This document shows positions 1-8,077 of a stretch of 64,000 nucleotides of DNA, one piece after another. Position 1 is the stretch's first letter, and every line of letters begins with the position of its first letter. Source of the stretch: JABDIP01 sp965250245 (GTDB taxonomy: Bacteria; Pseudomonadota; Alphaproteobacteria; DSM-16000; Inquilinaceae); NCBI GenBank assembly GCA_965250245.1, contig OZ252296.1, positions 5,270,001 to 5,334,000 on the forward strand. The letters are read 5' to 3'. A model generated the notes under the pieces. The model was not told where the DNA came from and did not search any database. It saw nothing but the letters and a program-made list of their open reading frames with translations. Position numbers and translations under genes: made by a program.

Positions 1-1
1 G

Positions 2-331
2 GACAGCCCGGCCAGCAACGTCTTTGCCGGGATCCGCCGCCTGGTGGCGTTGCGCAAGTCCCATCCGGTGTTCGGCGGCCAGGAGATGGAGATCCTGCCG
101 CTGGCCAATGCCCATGTCTTCGCCTTCCGGCGCGGCGGCGACGCGGCGCCGGTCGCCGTGCTGGCCAACATGAACGACCATGTGGAGCGGGTCGGCGATT
201 GGGGGCTGGTGGCGCTGCTGGGTCCGTCGCCGTGGACCGACCTGGTCAGTGGCGAGTCCGTCAGCTTCGACGATGAGGGGCTGTTGCTGGAGCCCTACCA
301 GTTCCTATGCCTGAGCAGTAAAGGCAAATAG
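2..331 (+). CDS. C-terminal end of a GH13 (amylosucrase/alpha-glucosidase-like) enzyme, partial
   Basis: Only the last ~109 codons are present; the gene starts outside the window. The readable part begins with a helix of the type IRRLVALRKSHPVF, followed by an all-beta tail (HVFAFRRG, VAVLANMND) that ends in a hydrophobic strand. This matches the C-terminal beta-sandwich of GH13 enzymes, where an 'LIxLRKxxP' helix closes the barrel, and it resembles amylosucrase-type proteins most. The catalytic barrel is not visible, so the substrate (sucrose, maltose or trehalose) cannot be decided. The reading frame is open to the window edge and closes with TAG. Confidence 0.6.
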   Translation, partial: DSPASNVFAGIRRLVALRKSHPVFGGQEMEILPLANAHVFAFRRGGDAAPVAVLANMNDHVERVGDWGLVALLGPSPWTDLVSGESVSFDDEGLLLEPYQFLCLSSKGK

Positions 332-349
332 CCGGCCACTGCCAATTCC

Positions 350-432
350 GTCATTGCGAGGAGCCGGAGGCGACGCGGCAATCCACTCTCTCGGCAGACA
401 GTGGATTGCGTCGCCTTCGGCTCGCAATGACG
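350..432. repeat. Palindromic intergenic repeat (REP/MITE-like)
   Basis: An 83-base near-perfect inverted repeat. The left arm starts CGTCATTGCGAG and runs through GGCGACGCGGCAATCCA; the right arm mirrors it as TGGATTGCGTCGCC and ends CTCGCAATGACG. It sits in the gap between two convergent genes and could fold into one long hairpin. Elements of this type, with 'tcattgcgag' ends and a 'gcaatcca' core, are scattered in intergenic DNA of many alphaproteobacteria. It may also stop transcription from both sides. Confidence 0.85.
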
Positions 433-448
433 GTGAACGGGCGAGGCC

Positions 449-919
449 TTACGGGTTGACCGACGGCCAGACGGAGTCGGCCTGGGCGATGAAGCCCGGA
501 ATGTCCTGCTCCCAGCGGCGCTGGATGCGGGTGCTGAAGTTCAGGTAGAGCTTGCCGTCGACGATGTCCCAGACCTCCGGGTCGCCATTGGCCTTGTACG
601 AACGGGCGGCGGCCCAGGCGCAATAGCCGTCATATTGCGGGGCGTAGGCCTCCGGATTGGCGGCGAAGGTGTCGCGGTTGGCGGCGCTGGCGAATTGCCA
701 GGTGGCGCCGTTCCACTCATAGGAATACTGCGAGTCGCCGCGGATGGCGTCGTTGGACTCGAAATATCCGACGGCATCGTAACCGCCAAGCGCCAACCCG
801 CCGATCAGGTTCGGCGAGCCGGCCTGGGCGCTCTGCCAGGACAGCAGCGTGGCGGCGGTGAGCGCCAGGAAAACGCCGATCCGGGCCAGGACACGGCGGT
901 CGAACGCGAGGGTGTTCAT
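449..919 (-). CDS. Exported YHS-domain protein
   Basis: 156 aa. Residues 1-33 form a signal peptide (Arg-containing start, hydrophobic core, AQA-type cleavage site). The rest is a YHS-type domain: GYDAVGYF near residue 46, a YEWNG strand near 67, and the helix FAANPEAYAPQYDGYCAWA around residues 85-103 with one Cys. YHS domains of this exported type occur in small periplasmic proteins and are suspected to bind metal; no reaction is established. The gene stands alone and is convergent with the GH13 fragment. It could be a cupro- or ferro-protein accessory, but nothing nearby supports a specific role. Confidence 0.8.
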   Translation of the reverse strand: MNTLAFDRRVLARIGVFLALTAATLLSWQSAQAGSPNLIGGLALGGYDAVGYFESNDAIRGDSQYSYEWNGATWQFASAANRDTFAANPEAYAPQYDGYCAWAAARSYKANGDPEVWDIVDGKLYLNFSTRIQRRWEQDIPGFIAQADSVWPSVNP

Positions 920-1016
920 GATCGGATGCCTTCGGAAGCGGATGCGATGAGGAGAAGATAGGTCGGCGGCCGATCACCGCCCAATAACGCTTGCGCCAGC
1001 GGCCGGTGATCGGCGC

Positions 1017-1580
1017 TTACCCTGGCTGCGCGCGCTGCCGTTTCAACAGGACATAGAGCGCCCCGGCGCCGCCGTCCTTCGGCTGGGCCGGGAAGAAGGC
1101 CAGCACCTTCTCGCGGACCGGCTCCTGGTTCAGCCAGTTCGGGACCTCCGCGCGCAGCACGCCACCGCCCTGGCCGATATTGCCCTTGCCGGTGATCACC
1201 AGCACCACCCGCCGGCCCTGCCGATGGGAATGATGGATGAAACCGTTCAACGCCGTGTGCGCGGCGGCCTGGGTCATGCCGTGCAGGTCGATGCGGCCAT
1301 CGATGGCCATGCGGCCCTTGCGGACCCGTTCGGAGGTGCGGCGGTCGACGCCGGGCGCGGTTCCGGTCTTGAGCTGGGGCAACGGCGCCGGTGCGACGGG
1401 CAACGGCGCGCGCATCGCCTTGCGGCGCAGATCGCCCGCGGCGGGGGGCGACTTTTGAACGGCGGATGGCGGTTGCGGCGGCTCCGGCGGCAACCGGCGG
1501 CCGGGCAGGGGCGTGACGGTCCGGGTGACCTCGCGCCAGAGGGCATCTTCGTCCGCCGGCGGCTTGCGGGACTTGCTCAT
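1017..1580 (-). CDS. Smr/MutS2-type domain protein
   Basis: 187 aa. The first ~80 residues are Pro/Ala-rich and low-complexity. The C-terminal ~95 residues are an Smr domain with the signature DLHG (98-101) and the loop TGKGN (130-134). Stand-alone Smr proteins are endonuclease-like; their cellular role in alphaproteobacteria is not settled. The start is the ATG at 1580, which begins MSKSRKP; longer in-frame extensions would run into lutC. In many alphaproteobacteria this gene lies close to the Tim44-domain gene; here lutABC lies between them. Confidence 0.85.
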   Translation of the reverse strand: MSKSRKPPADEDALWREVTRTVTPLPGRRLPPEPPQPPSAVQKSPPAAGDLRRKAMRAPLPVAPAPLPQLKTGTAPGVDRRTSERVRKGRMAIDGRIDLHGMTQAAAHTALNGFIHHSHRQGRRVVLVITGKGNIGQGGGVLRAEVPNWLNQEPVREKVLAFFPAQPKDGGAGALYVLLKRQRAQPG

Positions 1581-1617
1581 AACTTCGGCTGGCGGTTCCT
1601 GCGCGCGCCGAGACGGC

Positions 1618-2292
1618 TCAGCCGCCCTCGTCGACCAGGATGATGTGCAGGCGCCTCGGCCCGTGCGCGCCAAGCTGGATCTTCTGCTCGATATCGCCGG
1701 TACGCGACGGGCCGGAGACGAAATTCACCGTGCGCGGGATACCGCCATTGGCGCGCAGCAGGTCCCAACCATCCTCATAGGCGCCGACGACTTGGCCGGT
1801 CCGCAGCACCACGATGTGGTTGTCCGGCAGGAAATTGAGGGTCGTGGGGGAATGCTCCGACGAGGCCAGCATCAGCGTGCCCGTCTCCGCGATGGCGGCG
1901 GCAGCGGCGGTGACGCTGGTGAGGTCCGGATCCTCCGCCCGGCCCGTCGTCACCTCCAGGGTCGGCCGTTTTTCCCAAGGGATCGCCTGCAATGCCGGGT
2001 CCGGCGCTGCCTTCACCGCCGAGGGCAGGTTCAGGCCGGCGAGATAGCCGGCGACCGCGTCCGGGACATCGTCCAGGCTGTCCACACGGTCCGTGGTGGC
2101 GGCCAGGGATTCCGCCATGGAGACGAACAGATCGACCTGCTCCGCGGGCGGCAGCTGGGCCCGCTGCGGGATCAGGTTGCGCGCCCGCTTGGCAATGCGG
2201 TCATCGATCTCGGCCTGGGCCTCACTGTCCAAGGGTCCACGGCCGAGTGCGGTGCGGATGCCCGACAGGATGGTGTCGCGACCGCCGCTCAT
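1618..2292 (-). CDS. lutC: LutC-type LUD-domain protein of lactate utilisation
   Basis: 224 aa LUD-domain protein, third gene of the lutABC operon. LutABC together oxidise L-lactate to pyruvate in the cytoplasm or at the membrane. The C-terminal half carries the family pattern: ETGTLMLASSEHS, then HIVVLRTGQVVG, then a closing SRTGDIE and HGPRRLHIILVDE. The start at 2292 overlaps the lutB stop by four bases (ATGA), implying translational coupling. It could also support glycolate or other 2-hydroxyacid oxidation, but the gene trio is the lactate arrangement. Confidence 0.9.
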   Translation of the reverse strand: MSGGRDTILSGIRTALGRGPLDSEAQAEIDDRIAKRARNLIPQRAQLPPAEQVDLFVSMAESLAATTDRVDSLDDVPDAVAGYLAGLNLPSAVKAAPDPALQAIPWEKRPTLEVTTGRAEDPDLTSVTAAAAAIAETGTLMLASSEHSPTTLNFLPDNHIVVLRTGQVVGAYEDGWDLLRANGGIPRTVNFVSGPSRTGDIEQKIQLGAHGPRRLHIILVDEGG

Positions 2293-3719
2293 CGGCCCGT
2301 CCCCGAATCCTGGCGGCTGGCCCACATCTGCTGGAAGGTCCGGCCCTCAGGCGCGGGCAGGTCGCGGACATCGGTCCATCCGCTCGCCAGCGGCACCCGC
2401 CGTAAGCGCCCGGATTTCCGCCCGAACCAGCCCAGGGCGGTGGCGGCGAGCCGGGTGCCAAGCCGGTAGAGCGCCGGTCTGCGTGCGAACCAGGCCCAGA
2501 CCCCGAGGCCGAACCGCACGGTCGCCGGCGACAATCGGCGTTCATGCTGCTGCTCGCGCCAGTGCCGCATGATCGACGGCAGCGGAATGCGCATCGGGCA
2601 GACATATTCGCAGCGGCCGCAGAAGGTCGAGGCGTTCGGCAGGTGGCCCGCCTCCTCCAGGCCGATCAGGCCCGGGTCCAGGGCCGCCCCGATCGGCCCC
2701 GGCACCACCCAGCCATAGGCGTGGCCGCCCACCGAGGCGTAGATCGGGCAATGGTTCATGCAGGCGCCGCAGCGGATGCAGCGCAGCGCCTCCTGTGCCG
2801 GCGTGCCGAGCAGGGCCGAGCGGCCATTGTCCACCAGCACCACATGGAACTCGTCCGGCCCGTCCAGGTCGCCCGGCCGCTTCGGCCCGGTGGAGAAGGT
2901 GGTGTAGGCGCTGTATTCCTGGCCGGTCGCGGAGCGGGCCAGCAGCCGCAGGATCGTCTGCGCGTCTTCCAGCGTCGGCACGACCTTCTCGATCGAGCTG
3001 ACGACGATATGGATGCGCGGCAGGTTCTGGGTCAGGTCGCCATTGCCTTCATTGGTCACGATGACGGTCGACCCGGTCTCGGCGATCAGGAAATTGGCGC
3101 CGGTGATGCCGACATCGGCGCCGAGGAATCTCTGCCGCAGGACCGCCCGGGCCTCGTCGCACAGCGCCCGGGGCTCGTCCAGGGAGCGGTCGGGGTCGAA
3201 CTCCTGGTGGTGCTCGTAGAAGCTTTCGGCGACCTGCTCCTTCACCAGGTGGATCGCCGGGGCGATGATGTGGCTGGGCAGCTCGCCGCGCAGCTGGATG
3301 ATGTACTCGCCGAGATCGGTCTCGATCGGCTCGACGCCGTTGGCCTCCAGATGGGCGTTGAGGCCGATCTCCTCGGCGACCATGGACTTGCCCTTGGTCA
3401 CCGTGCGGGCACCGGCGGCGCGGCAGATCGCCAGAACCGCCTCGCGGGCATCGGCCGCGGTCGGGGCCCAGTGGACCGTGCCGCCGGACTCCGTCACCGA
3501 ACGCTCGAAGCGCTCCAGATAGCCGTCGAGATGGGCCAGGGTGTGGTTCTTGATCGCCCGGCCCTGGTCCCGCAACTCCTCGAATTCCGGCAGGCGCGCG
3601 ATGGTGGCGGCGCGCTTGTCCTGGAACCCGGCCTTCATGTGGCCCAGGGCCTTGTGCAGCTGGGTGTCGTTGAGCGCGCGGCGGGCGTTCTCGACGAAGG
3701 CGTGGCTGGTCGGCTGCAT
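2289..3719 (-). CDS. lutB: LutB iron-sulfur protein of lactate utilisation
   Basis: 476 aa. Residues 1-300 are a LUD domain (TKGKSMVAEEIGLN near 108; ITGANFLIAETGS near 205). The C-terminal part is a ferredoxin-like module with two clusters of cysteines: Cys314, 317, 320, 324 in CIRCGACMNHCP, then Cys367, 370, 374 in CGRCEYVCPM. This is the electron-carrying subunit expected to pass electrons from lactate to the quinone pool. The start chosen is the ATG at 3719, a few bases after the lutA stop; the frame is open further upstream but that overlaps lutA. Confidence 0.93.
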   Translation of the reverse strand: MQPTSHAFVENARRALNDTQLHKALGHMKAGFQDKRAATIARLPEFEELRDQGRAIKNHTLAHLDGYLERFERSVTESGGTVHWAPTAADAREAVLAICRAAGARTVTKGKSMVAEEIGLNAHLEANGVEPIETDLGEYIIQLRGELPSHIIAPAIHLVKEQVAESFYEHHQEFDPDRSLDEPRALCDEARAVLRQRFLGADVGITGANFLIAETGSTVIVTNEGNGDLTQNLPRIHIVVSSIEKVVPTLEDAQTILRLLARSATGQEYSAYTTFSTGPKRPGDLDGPDEFHVVLVDNGRSALLGTPAQEALRCIRCGACMNHCPIYASVGGHAYGWVVPGPIGAALDPGLIGLEEAGHLPNASTFCGRCEYVCPMRIPLPSIMRHWREQQHERRLSPATVRFGLGVWAWFARRPALYRLGTRLAATALGWFGRKSGRLRRVPLASGWTDVRDLPAPEGRTFQQMWASRQDSGTGR

Positions 3720-3724
3720 GGCGG

Positions 3725-4513
3725 TCAATCCTTCGCCGGCTCGCCGATCGCCGGCGTTTCGGTCATCCCGGCGAGGATTTCGGCGACATGCCGGACCTCG
3801 ATGGACGCACCGTCCCGCCGGAGCTTGCCGGCCATGTTGAGCAGGCAGCCGAGATCGCCGGCGAGCACCGTATCGGCGCCCGTCGCGATGATCTGCGCCG
3901 TCTTGTCGGATACCATCCGCTCGGAGATCTCCGGGTATTTGACACAGAAGGTGCCGCCGAAGCCGCAGCACACCTCCGCATCCGGCAGCTCGGTGCGGTC
4001 GAGGCCGGATACGGTGTCGAGCAGCCGGCGCGGCTGCTGCTTGACCTTCAGCTCGCGCAGGCCCGAACAGCTGTCGTGATAGGTCACCCGGCCGTCATAC
4101 GAGACATCCCGGACCGCCTCCACGCCGCGCACATCCACCAGGAAGGCCATCAGCTCATAGGTCCGGCGCGCCAGGGCGCGGGCCCGTTCGGCCCAGGCCG
4201 GTTCGGAGCCGAAAAGCTTCGGATAGTGATGCGAGAGCATGCCGGCGCAGGACCCCGACGGCGCGACCACATAGTCGCAGCCTTCGAAAGCGGCGATGAC
4301 GTCCCGTGCGATCTTGGTGGCGTTGCCACGATCGCCGGAATTGTAGGCCGGTTGGCCGCAACAGGTCTGGGATTGCGGAACGACCACGTCGCAGCCCGCC
4401 TGTTCCAGGAGCTTCGCCGCGGCGAAGCCGACGGTCGGTCGGAACAGGTCCACAAGACAGGTGACGAACAAGCCGACCCTTGGCCGGCCGGTCTCGGCGT
4501 TGGTCACGCCCAC
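3725..4513 (-). CDS. lutA: LutA cysteine-rich (CCG) protein of lactate utilisation
   Basis: 262 aa with the two CCG-domain signatures, SQTCCGQP in the first third and VCCGFGG in the last third; these bind an iron-sulfur cluster in the heterodisulfide-reductase/GlpC relatives. First gene of lutABC, with lutB starting five bases after its stop. The start is a GTG at 4513; a second in-frame GTG at 4507 lies at a better distance from the upstream purine stretch and is equally possible. No dedicated GntR/LysR regulator or lactate permease is next to the operon. Confidence 0.9.
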   Translation of the reverse strand: MGVTNAETGRPRVGLFVTCLVDLFRPTVGFAAAKLLEQAGCDVVVPQSQTCCGQPAYNSGDRGNATKIARDVIAAFEGCDYVVAPSGSCAGMLSHHYPKLFGSEPAWAERARALARRTYELMAFLVDVRGVEAVRDVSYDGRVTYHDSCSGLRELKVKQQPRRLLDTVSGLDRTELPDAEVCCGFGGTFCVKYPEISERMVSDKTAQIIATGADTVLAGDLGCLLNMAGKLRRDGASIEVRHVAEILAGMTETPAIGEPAKD

Positions 4514-4592
4514 ATTCTCCCCCTTGACGCGGCCGGGTGGCGCCGCGCCATCAACATGGCCGGGTCGGCCCGGCCTGGCAAGGGGAGGGCGG

Positions 4593-5288
4593 TCAGGTCG
4601 GGGTGTCGGTCTCGACCAGGGTCCAGTTGGGATCGGCCGCCCGGGTATTGCGGGCGAAGGTCCACAGATCGGTCACGTCGGTCGCCGTCTCCGGGTCACC
4701 GTCGGTGACCTCGCCATCGGCGTCGCGGGTCACGTTGATCTAGCTGGACACGAACTTCACGGTGACGAAGGCGGTCCGACCCTCCATGCGGGCATCGACG
4801 ATCTCCGTCGACTTGATGGCCTCGATGGTGTTGTCCAGGGTGTCGCCCTCGTTGATCCGGGCCCGGATGGCCTCGCTGAACTCGTCATAGAGATCGTCGC
4901 TCAGCAACGGCCGCAACGTGGCGGTGTCGCCTTCCGCGAAGGCCGTCACGATCATCCCGAAGGCGGTGCCGGCACCGGTCGCGAAGCTGCCGGGGTCGAA
5001 GGAGGGATCGGCGATCCGGATCTGGGTCACGCCCTGCGAGATGCCGGGCTCGACCTTCGGCGCCGGGATATCGGTGGCGGAGTCGGGGCCCTGGCGTCCT
5101 GGCAGCGGCACGACTTTTTCGTTGTCCGCCGCGCCATTGGCGCGCCGCTCATGCTTCTCCGCGCCCAATATGGAGTCCTGCGGCCGCTCGTGTCCTGTGC
5201 GGCGGCCAAGCACGCTGCCAAGCTTCCAAACCAGGAACAGCGCGATCATCGCCAGAATGACGATTTCGAAGAGGGTTCCGTTGGTCAT
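4593..5288 (-). pseudogene. Tim44-domain protein interrupted by an in-frame amber codon
   Basis: The gene begins with a single N-terminal membrane helix (IVILAMIALFLVWKLG), then an acidic linker and a Tim44-like domain (FDPGSFATGAGTAFGMIV, LLSDDLYDEFSEAI). After ...VKFVSS a TAG at 4740-4742 stops the frame at 182 aa. The same frame continues without any shift for another ~48 codons to a TGA at 4593, reading INVTRDADGEV and then DLWTFARN and NWTLVETDT, which is the normal C-terminal end of this family. Full length would be ~231 codons. A CAG-to-TAG change is the simplest explanation. Either the protein is truncated, or the base is a sequencing error, or the codon is read through. It lies next to fxsA and secB as in other alphaproteobacteria. 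Confidence 0.85.
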
Positions 5289-5487
5289 CTAGTCCTTGCT
5301 GCCGATCGGATCGACCGACTCATGCGATGCTGGAAGTCGGGGGCGTCCCACACCACCTGAAAGATCGACCCGTCTCTCCTTAAAAGCAATTAAAAGACGG
5401 CAACATTGCATCAACAGGCCGTGCCGCCATGGTCACAGGACATGATCGGTAGATAGGCCGCTGGCAGCCGAACGGCAAGGAAAACTC

Positions 5488-6006
5488 ATGGCACTCCTCC
5501 TGATCGCCCTGGTCGCAACCCCGATCCTGGAGCTTTACCTCCTGATCGAGATCGGCAGCGTCATCGGCGCCCCGTGGACGATCCTGGCCGTTCTTGCGAC
5601 CGCGGTCATCGGCGCGGCGCTGATCCGCCGCCAGGGCATGGGTGTCTATCGCGAGGCGCAACTGGCCATGAACCGCCAGGAACTGCCGCTGAAGCAGCTG
5701 TTCGACGGCTTCTTCCTGCTGATCGCCGGGGCGATGCTGCTGACCCCCGGATTCGTCACCGACTCGATCGGCTTCATGCTGCTGGTCCCGCCGCTGCGCG
5801 CCCTGATCGGCTGGCGCATCTGGCAATGGATGCAGGCCCGGGGTTCGGTGCGGGTCAACATGAACCTGGGCGGTGGCACGGTGGACGGCACCTATCGCGA
5901 TGTCAGCGACCAGGATGATGACGGGCCCGACGGCAAATCCGGCGGGCCGCAGATCCTGCCGCCGGCCTCCGATTCCCGCTGGGGCCGGGACGGCAACGGC
6001 CGATAG
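5488..6006 (+). CDS. fxsA: FxsA family membrane protein
   Basis: 172 aa inner-membrane protein. Hydrophobic segments lie at about 3-22 and 28-48 and between 70 and 105; the family start LLIALVATPILELYLLIEIG and the central AGAMLLTPGFVTDSIGF are both present. The last ~45 residues are polar and acidic. E. coli FxsA is known for relieving phage F exclusion; its normal job is unknown. It is divergent from the Tim44-domain gene and upstream of secB. Confidence 0.9.
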   Translation: MALLLIALVATPILELYLLIEIGSVIGAPWTILAVLATAVIGAALIRRQGMGVYREAQLAMNRQELPLKQLFDGFFLLIAGAMLLTPGFVTDSIGFMLLVPPLRALIGWRIWQWMQARGSVRVNMNLGGGTVDGTYRDVSDQDDDGPDGKSGGPQILPPASDSRWGRDGNGR

Positions 6007-6187
6007 GCCCGGCGGTTCGTTCGGCATGGTTGTCCGGTTCCGGCTTCCGTGCTAGCCAAGGCGCCCACCAGCTAGATGTTGCCGACATCCGCCGGCCGGC
6101 GGAGTGATACAGGACATCCGCTCACGCATTTGTCGGAATGATCGTCCCATGGCTCCGGAGGAGCGGCGGTCATGAGGACGGTTATCC

Positions 6188-6193
6188 AGGAGG
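6188..6193 (+). promoter_or_regulatory. Strong ribosome binding site that fixes the secB start
   Basis: AGGAGG ends five bases before the ATG at 6199. It favours this start over the in-frame upstream codon at 6172, which would add nine unconserved residues. Confidence 0.8.
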
Positions 6194-6198
6194 TTTTG

Positions 6199-6717
6199 AT
6201 GGCCGACAAGAAGGCCAAGGCAGAGTCCGAAACCAAGCAGGGGCCGAGCGACGGCGCAGCGGCCAAGCCCGCCGGCGGGCCGGCGATCCAGATCGCGTCG
6301 CAATACGTCAAGGACCTGTCTTTCGAGAACCCCAACGCACCGCAATCCGTGCAGGGTGGCGCCCCGGCGCCGCAGGTTTCGGTCAATGTCGATGTGCGCA
6401 CGCAGCAGGTGGCGGACAACACCTATGAGGTGGTGCTGCACATCAAGGGCGACGCCAAGACCGGCGACACACAGGCCTTTATCGTCGAGCTGTCCTATGG
6501 CGGCGTGGTTTCGCTGTCACCGAACGTGCCGAAGGAGCATGTGGCGCCGCTGCTGCTGATCGAGGCGCCGCGCATGCTGTTCCCCTTCGCCCGGGCGGTC
6601 ATCGCCGAGGCGACGCGGGATGGCGGTTTCCCGCCGATGCTGGTGCAGCCGATCGATTTCACCGACCTGTTCCGCCGCCAGGTCGAGGCCATGAAGGCGC
6701 AGCAGAAAACCGGCTGA
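6199..6717 (+). CDS. secB: Protein-export chaperone SecB
   Basis: 172 aa, close to the usual length. A polar Ala/Lys-rich leader of ~30 residues precedes the SecB fold: IQIASQYVKDLSFENPNAP, then VDVRTQQVADNTYEVVL, and near the end LLIEAPRMLFPFARAVI and GFPPMLVQPIDF. SecB is a tetrameric cytoplasmic chaperone that keeps precursors unfolded and hands them to SecA. It is convergent with dnaQ, as in Caulobacter-type origin regions. Confidence 0.97.
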   Translation: MADKKAKAESETKQGPSDGAAAKPAGGPAIQIASQYVKDLSFENPNAPQSVQGGAPAPQVSVNVDVRTQQVADNTYEVVLHIKGDAKTGDTQAFIVELSYGGVVSLSPNVPKEHVAPLLLIEAPRMLFPFARAVIAEATRDGGFPPMLVQPIDFTDLFRRQVEAMKAQQKTG

Positions 6718-6738
6718 CCACAGCCTGGGCCGGGGCCG

Positions 6739-7422
6739 TCAGCTCCGCCATATCGGATCGGCCAGCCCGTCGAGCATGGCCGCATGCGCGTCCAGTTCCG
6801 CTTGGCTGGGCTCGTGCGGGCGCGCCGGGCGTGGGGTGCGACGGGCCTCCGCCGCCTGGGTCTGGGCCGCGCGCGCCTCCTCGGCCAGGCTGAACCCGGG
6901 CTGGCGGCCGCCGATCAGCTCCAGATAGACCTCCGCCAGCAGCGTCGAATCGAGCAATGCGCCGTGCAGCGTGCGGCCGGTATTGTCGATGTCGTAGCGC
7001 TTGCACAGCGCGTCCAGGCTGGCCTGAGCGCCGGGGAAGCGCTTGCGGGCGATGGCCAGCGTATCGATCGCGCGGTCCCTCGGCAGAGCGGCAAGGCCGA
7101 GCTTGCGAAGCTCCGCGTTCAGGAACCGCATGTCGAACTCGGCATTGTGGATGATCAGCGGCGCGTCGCCGATGAAATCCAGGAAATCCCCGGCGATCTC
7201 CGCGAAGACCGGCTTTTCGGCCAGGAACTCGTCCGACAGCCCATGGACCGCGAACGCCTCCGCCGGCATCGGGCGCTCCGGGTTGATGTAGAACTGTCGC
7301 TTGCCGTCGGGCTTGTCGGTGACGACGTGGTTGATCAACTCGACGCAGCCGATTTCCACGATGCGGTGCCCGTCCTCCGGGCTGAGGCCGGTGGTTTCGG
7401 TATCGAGCACGATCTCACGCAT
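6739..7422 (-). CDS. dnaQ: DNA polymerase III epsilon subunit (3'-5' proofreading exonuclease)
   Basis: 227 aa. The DEDD exonuclease motifs are visible: DTETTGL near the N-terminus (Exo I), HNAEFDMRFLN (Exo II) and HGALLDSTLLAEVYLEL (Exo III). A Pro/Ala/Arg-rich linker and a short C-terminal segment, which in this family contacts the alpha subunit, follow. The start is the ATG at 7422 behind a G-rich ribosome site; an alternative in-frame start lies 15 bases upstream. It overlaps the end of coaE by eight bases. Confidence 0.95.
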   Translation of the reverse strand: MREIVLDTETTGLSPEDGHRIVEIGCVELINHVVTDKPDGKRQFYINPERPMPAEAFAVHGLSDEFLAEKPVFAEIAGDFLDFIGDAPLIIHNAEFDMRFLNAELRKLGLAALPRDRAIDTLAIARKRFPGAQASLDALCKRYDIDNTGRTLHGALLDSTLLAEVYLELIGGRQPGFSLAEEARAAQTQAAEARRTPRPARPHEPSQAELDAHAAMLDGLADPIWRS

Positions 7423-8068
7423 GTCGGTGCCCCCCATCCTGACGCCAATGGCGCGGGGAAGGCGGCCAATGCCGCCCGCGTATGGTCCGGGCCAGTCTTA
7501 ACACGCCGGCAAGCGCGCGCAACGCGACGCCGCGGCCAAGACCGGTCGGGATCACGAAATCGGCCCGCCGCCGCTTCTCGGAATCCGGCATCTGCCGCGC
7601 CAGGATGCCGGCGAGCTTGGCGGCGTCCATCCCCGGCCGCGACAGGACCCGCTGGCGCTGGATCAGCGCCGATGCCGAGACCACGATGGTCGCATCGCAG
7701 CGACGGTCGGCGCCGGTCTCGAACAACAGGGGAATGTCCAGGACAACGAGCGGCGCTCCGGTCAGCGCGGCCCGCCTCAGGAAGGCGAGCGTCCGCGCGG
7801 TAACGAGCGGATGAAGCAGGGATTCCAATGTTTTGAGCGCGGCGGGGTCGGCAAAGACGCGCGCGCCCAGAGCATGCCGATCGACCTGGCCATCGGTCAC
7901 CATGTCCGGGAAAACCCTTGCCACAGGGTCGACTCCGGCGCCGTCCTTCGCGAGCAATGCCCGCACCACGGCGTCGGAATCGTGCACCGGGATGCCCATC
8001 CGGCGCAGCATCGCCGCCGTCGTCGACTTGCCCATGGCGATCGAGCCTGTCAGTCCGAGGATCACCAT
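7415..8068 (-). CDS. coaE: Dephospho-CoA kinase
   Basis: 217 aa, last step of coenzyme A synthesis (ATP phosphorylates the 3'-OH of dephospho-CoA). It starts with a P-loop, GLTGSIAMGKST (residues 5-16), and has the family features LLHPLVTAR and VVLDIPLLFETG in mid-protein. The C-terminal ~25 residues are Arg/His-rich and probably disordered. It sits in the dnaQ-coaE-aroE-maf string typical of alphaproteobacterial origins. Confidence 0.96.
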   Translation of the reverse strand: MVILGLTGSIAMGKSTTAAMLRRMGIPVHDSDAVVRALLAKDGAGVDPVARVFPDMVTDGQVDRHALGARVFADPAALKTLESLLHPLVTARTLAFLRRAALTGAPLVVLDIPLLFETGADRRCDATIVVSASALIQRQRVLSRPGMDAAKLAGILARQMPDSEKRRRADFVIPTGLGRGVALRALAGVLRLARTIRGRHWPPSPRHWRQDGGHRHA

Positions 8069-8077
8069 GCTGCGGGA

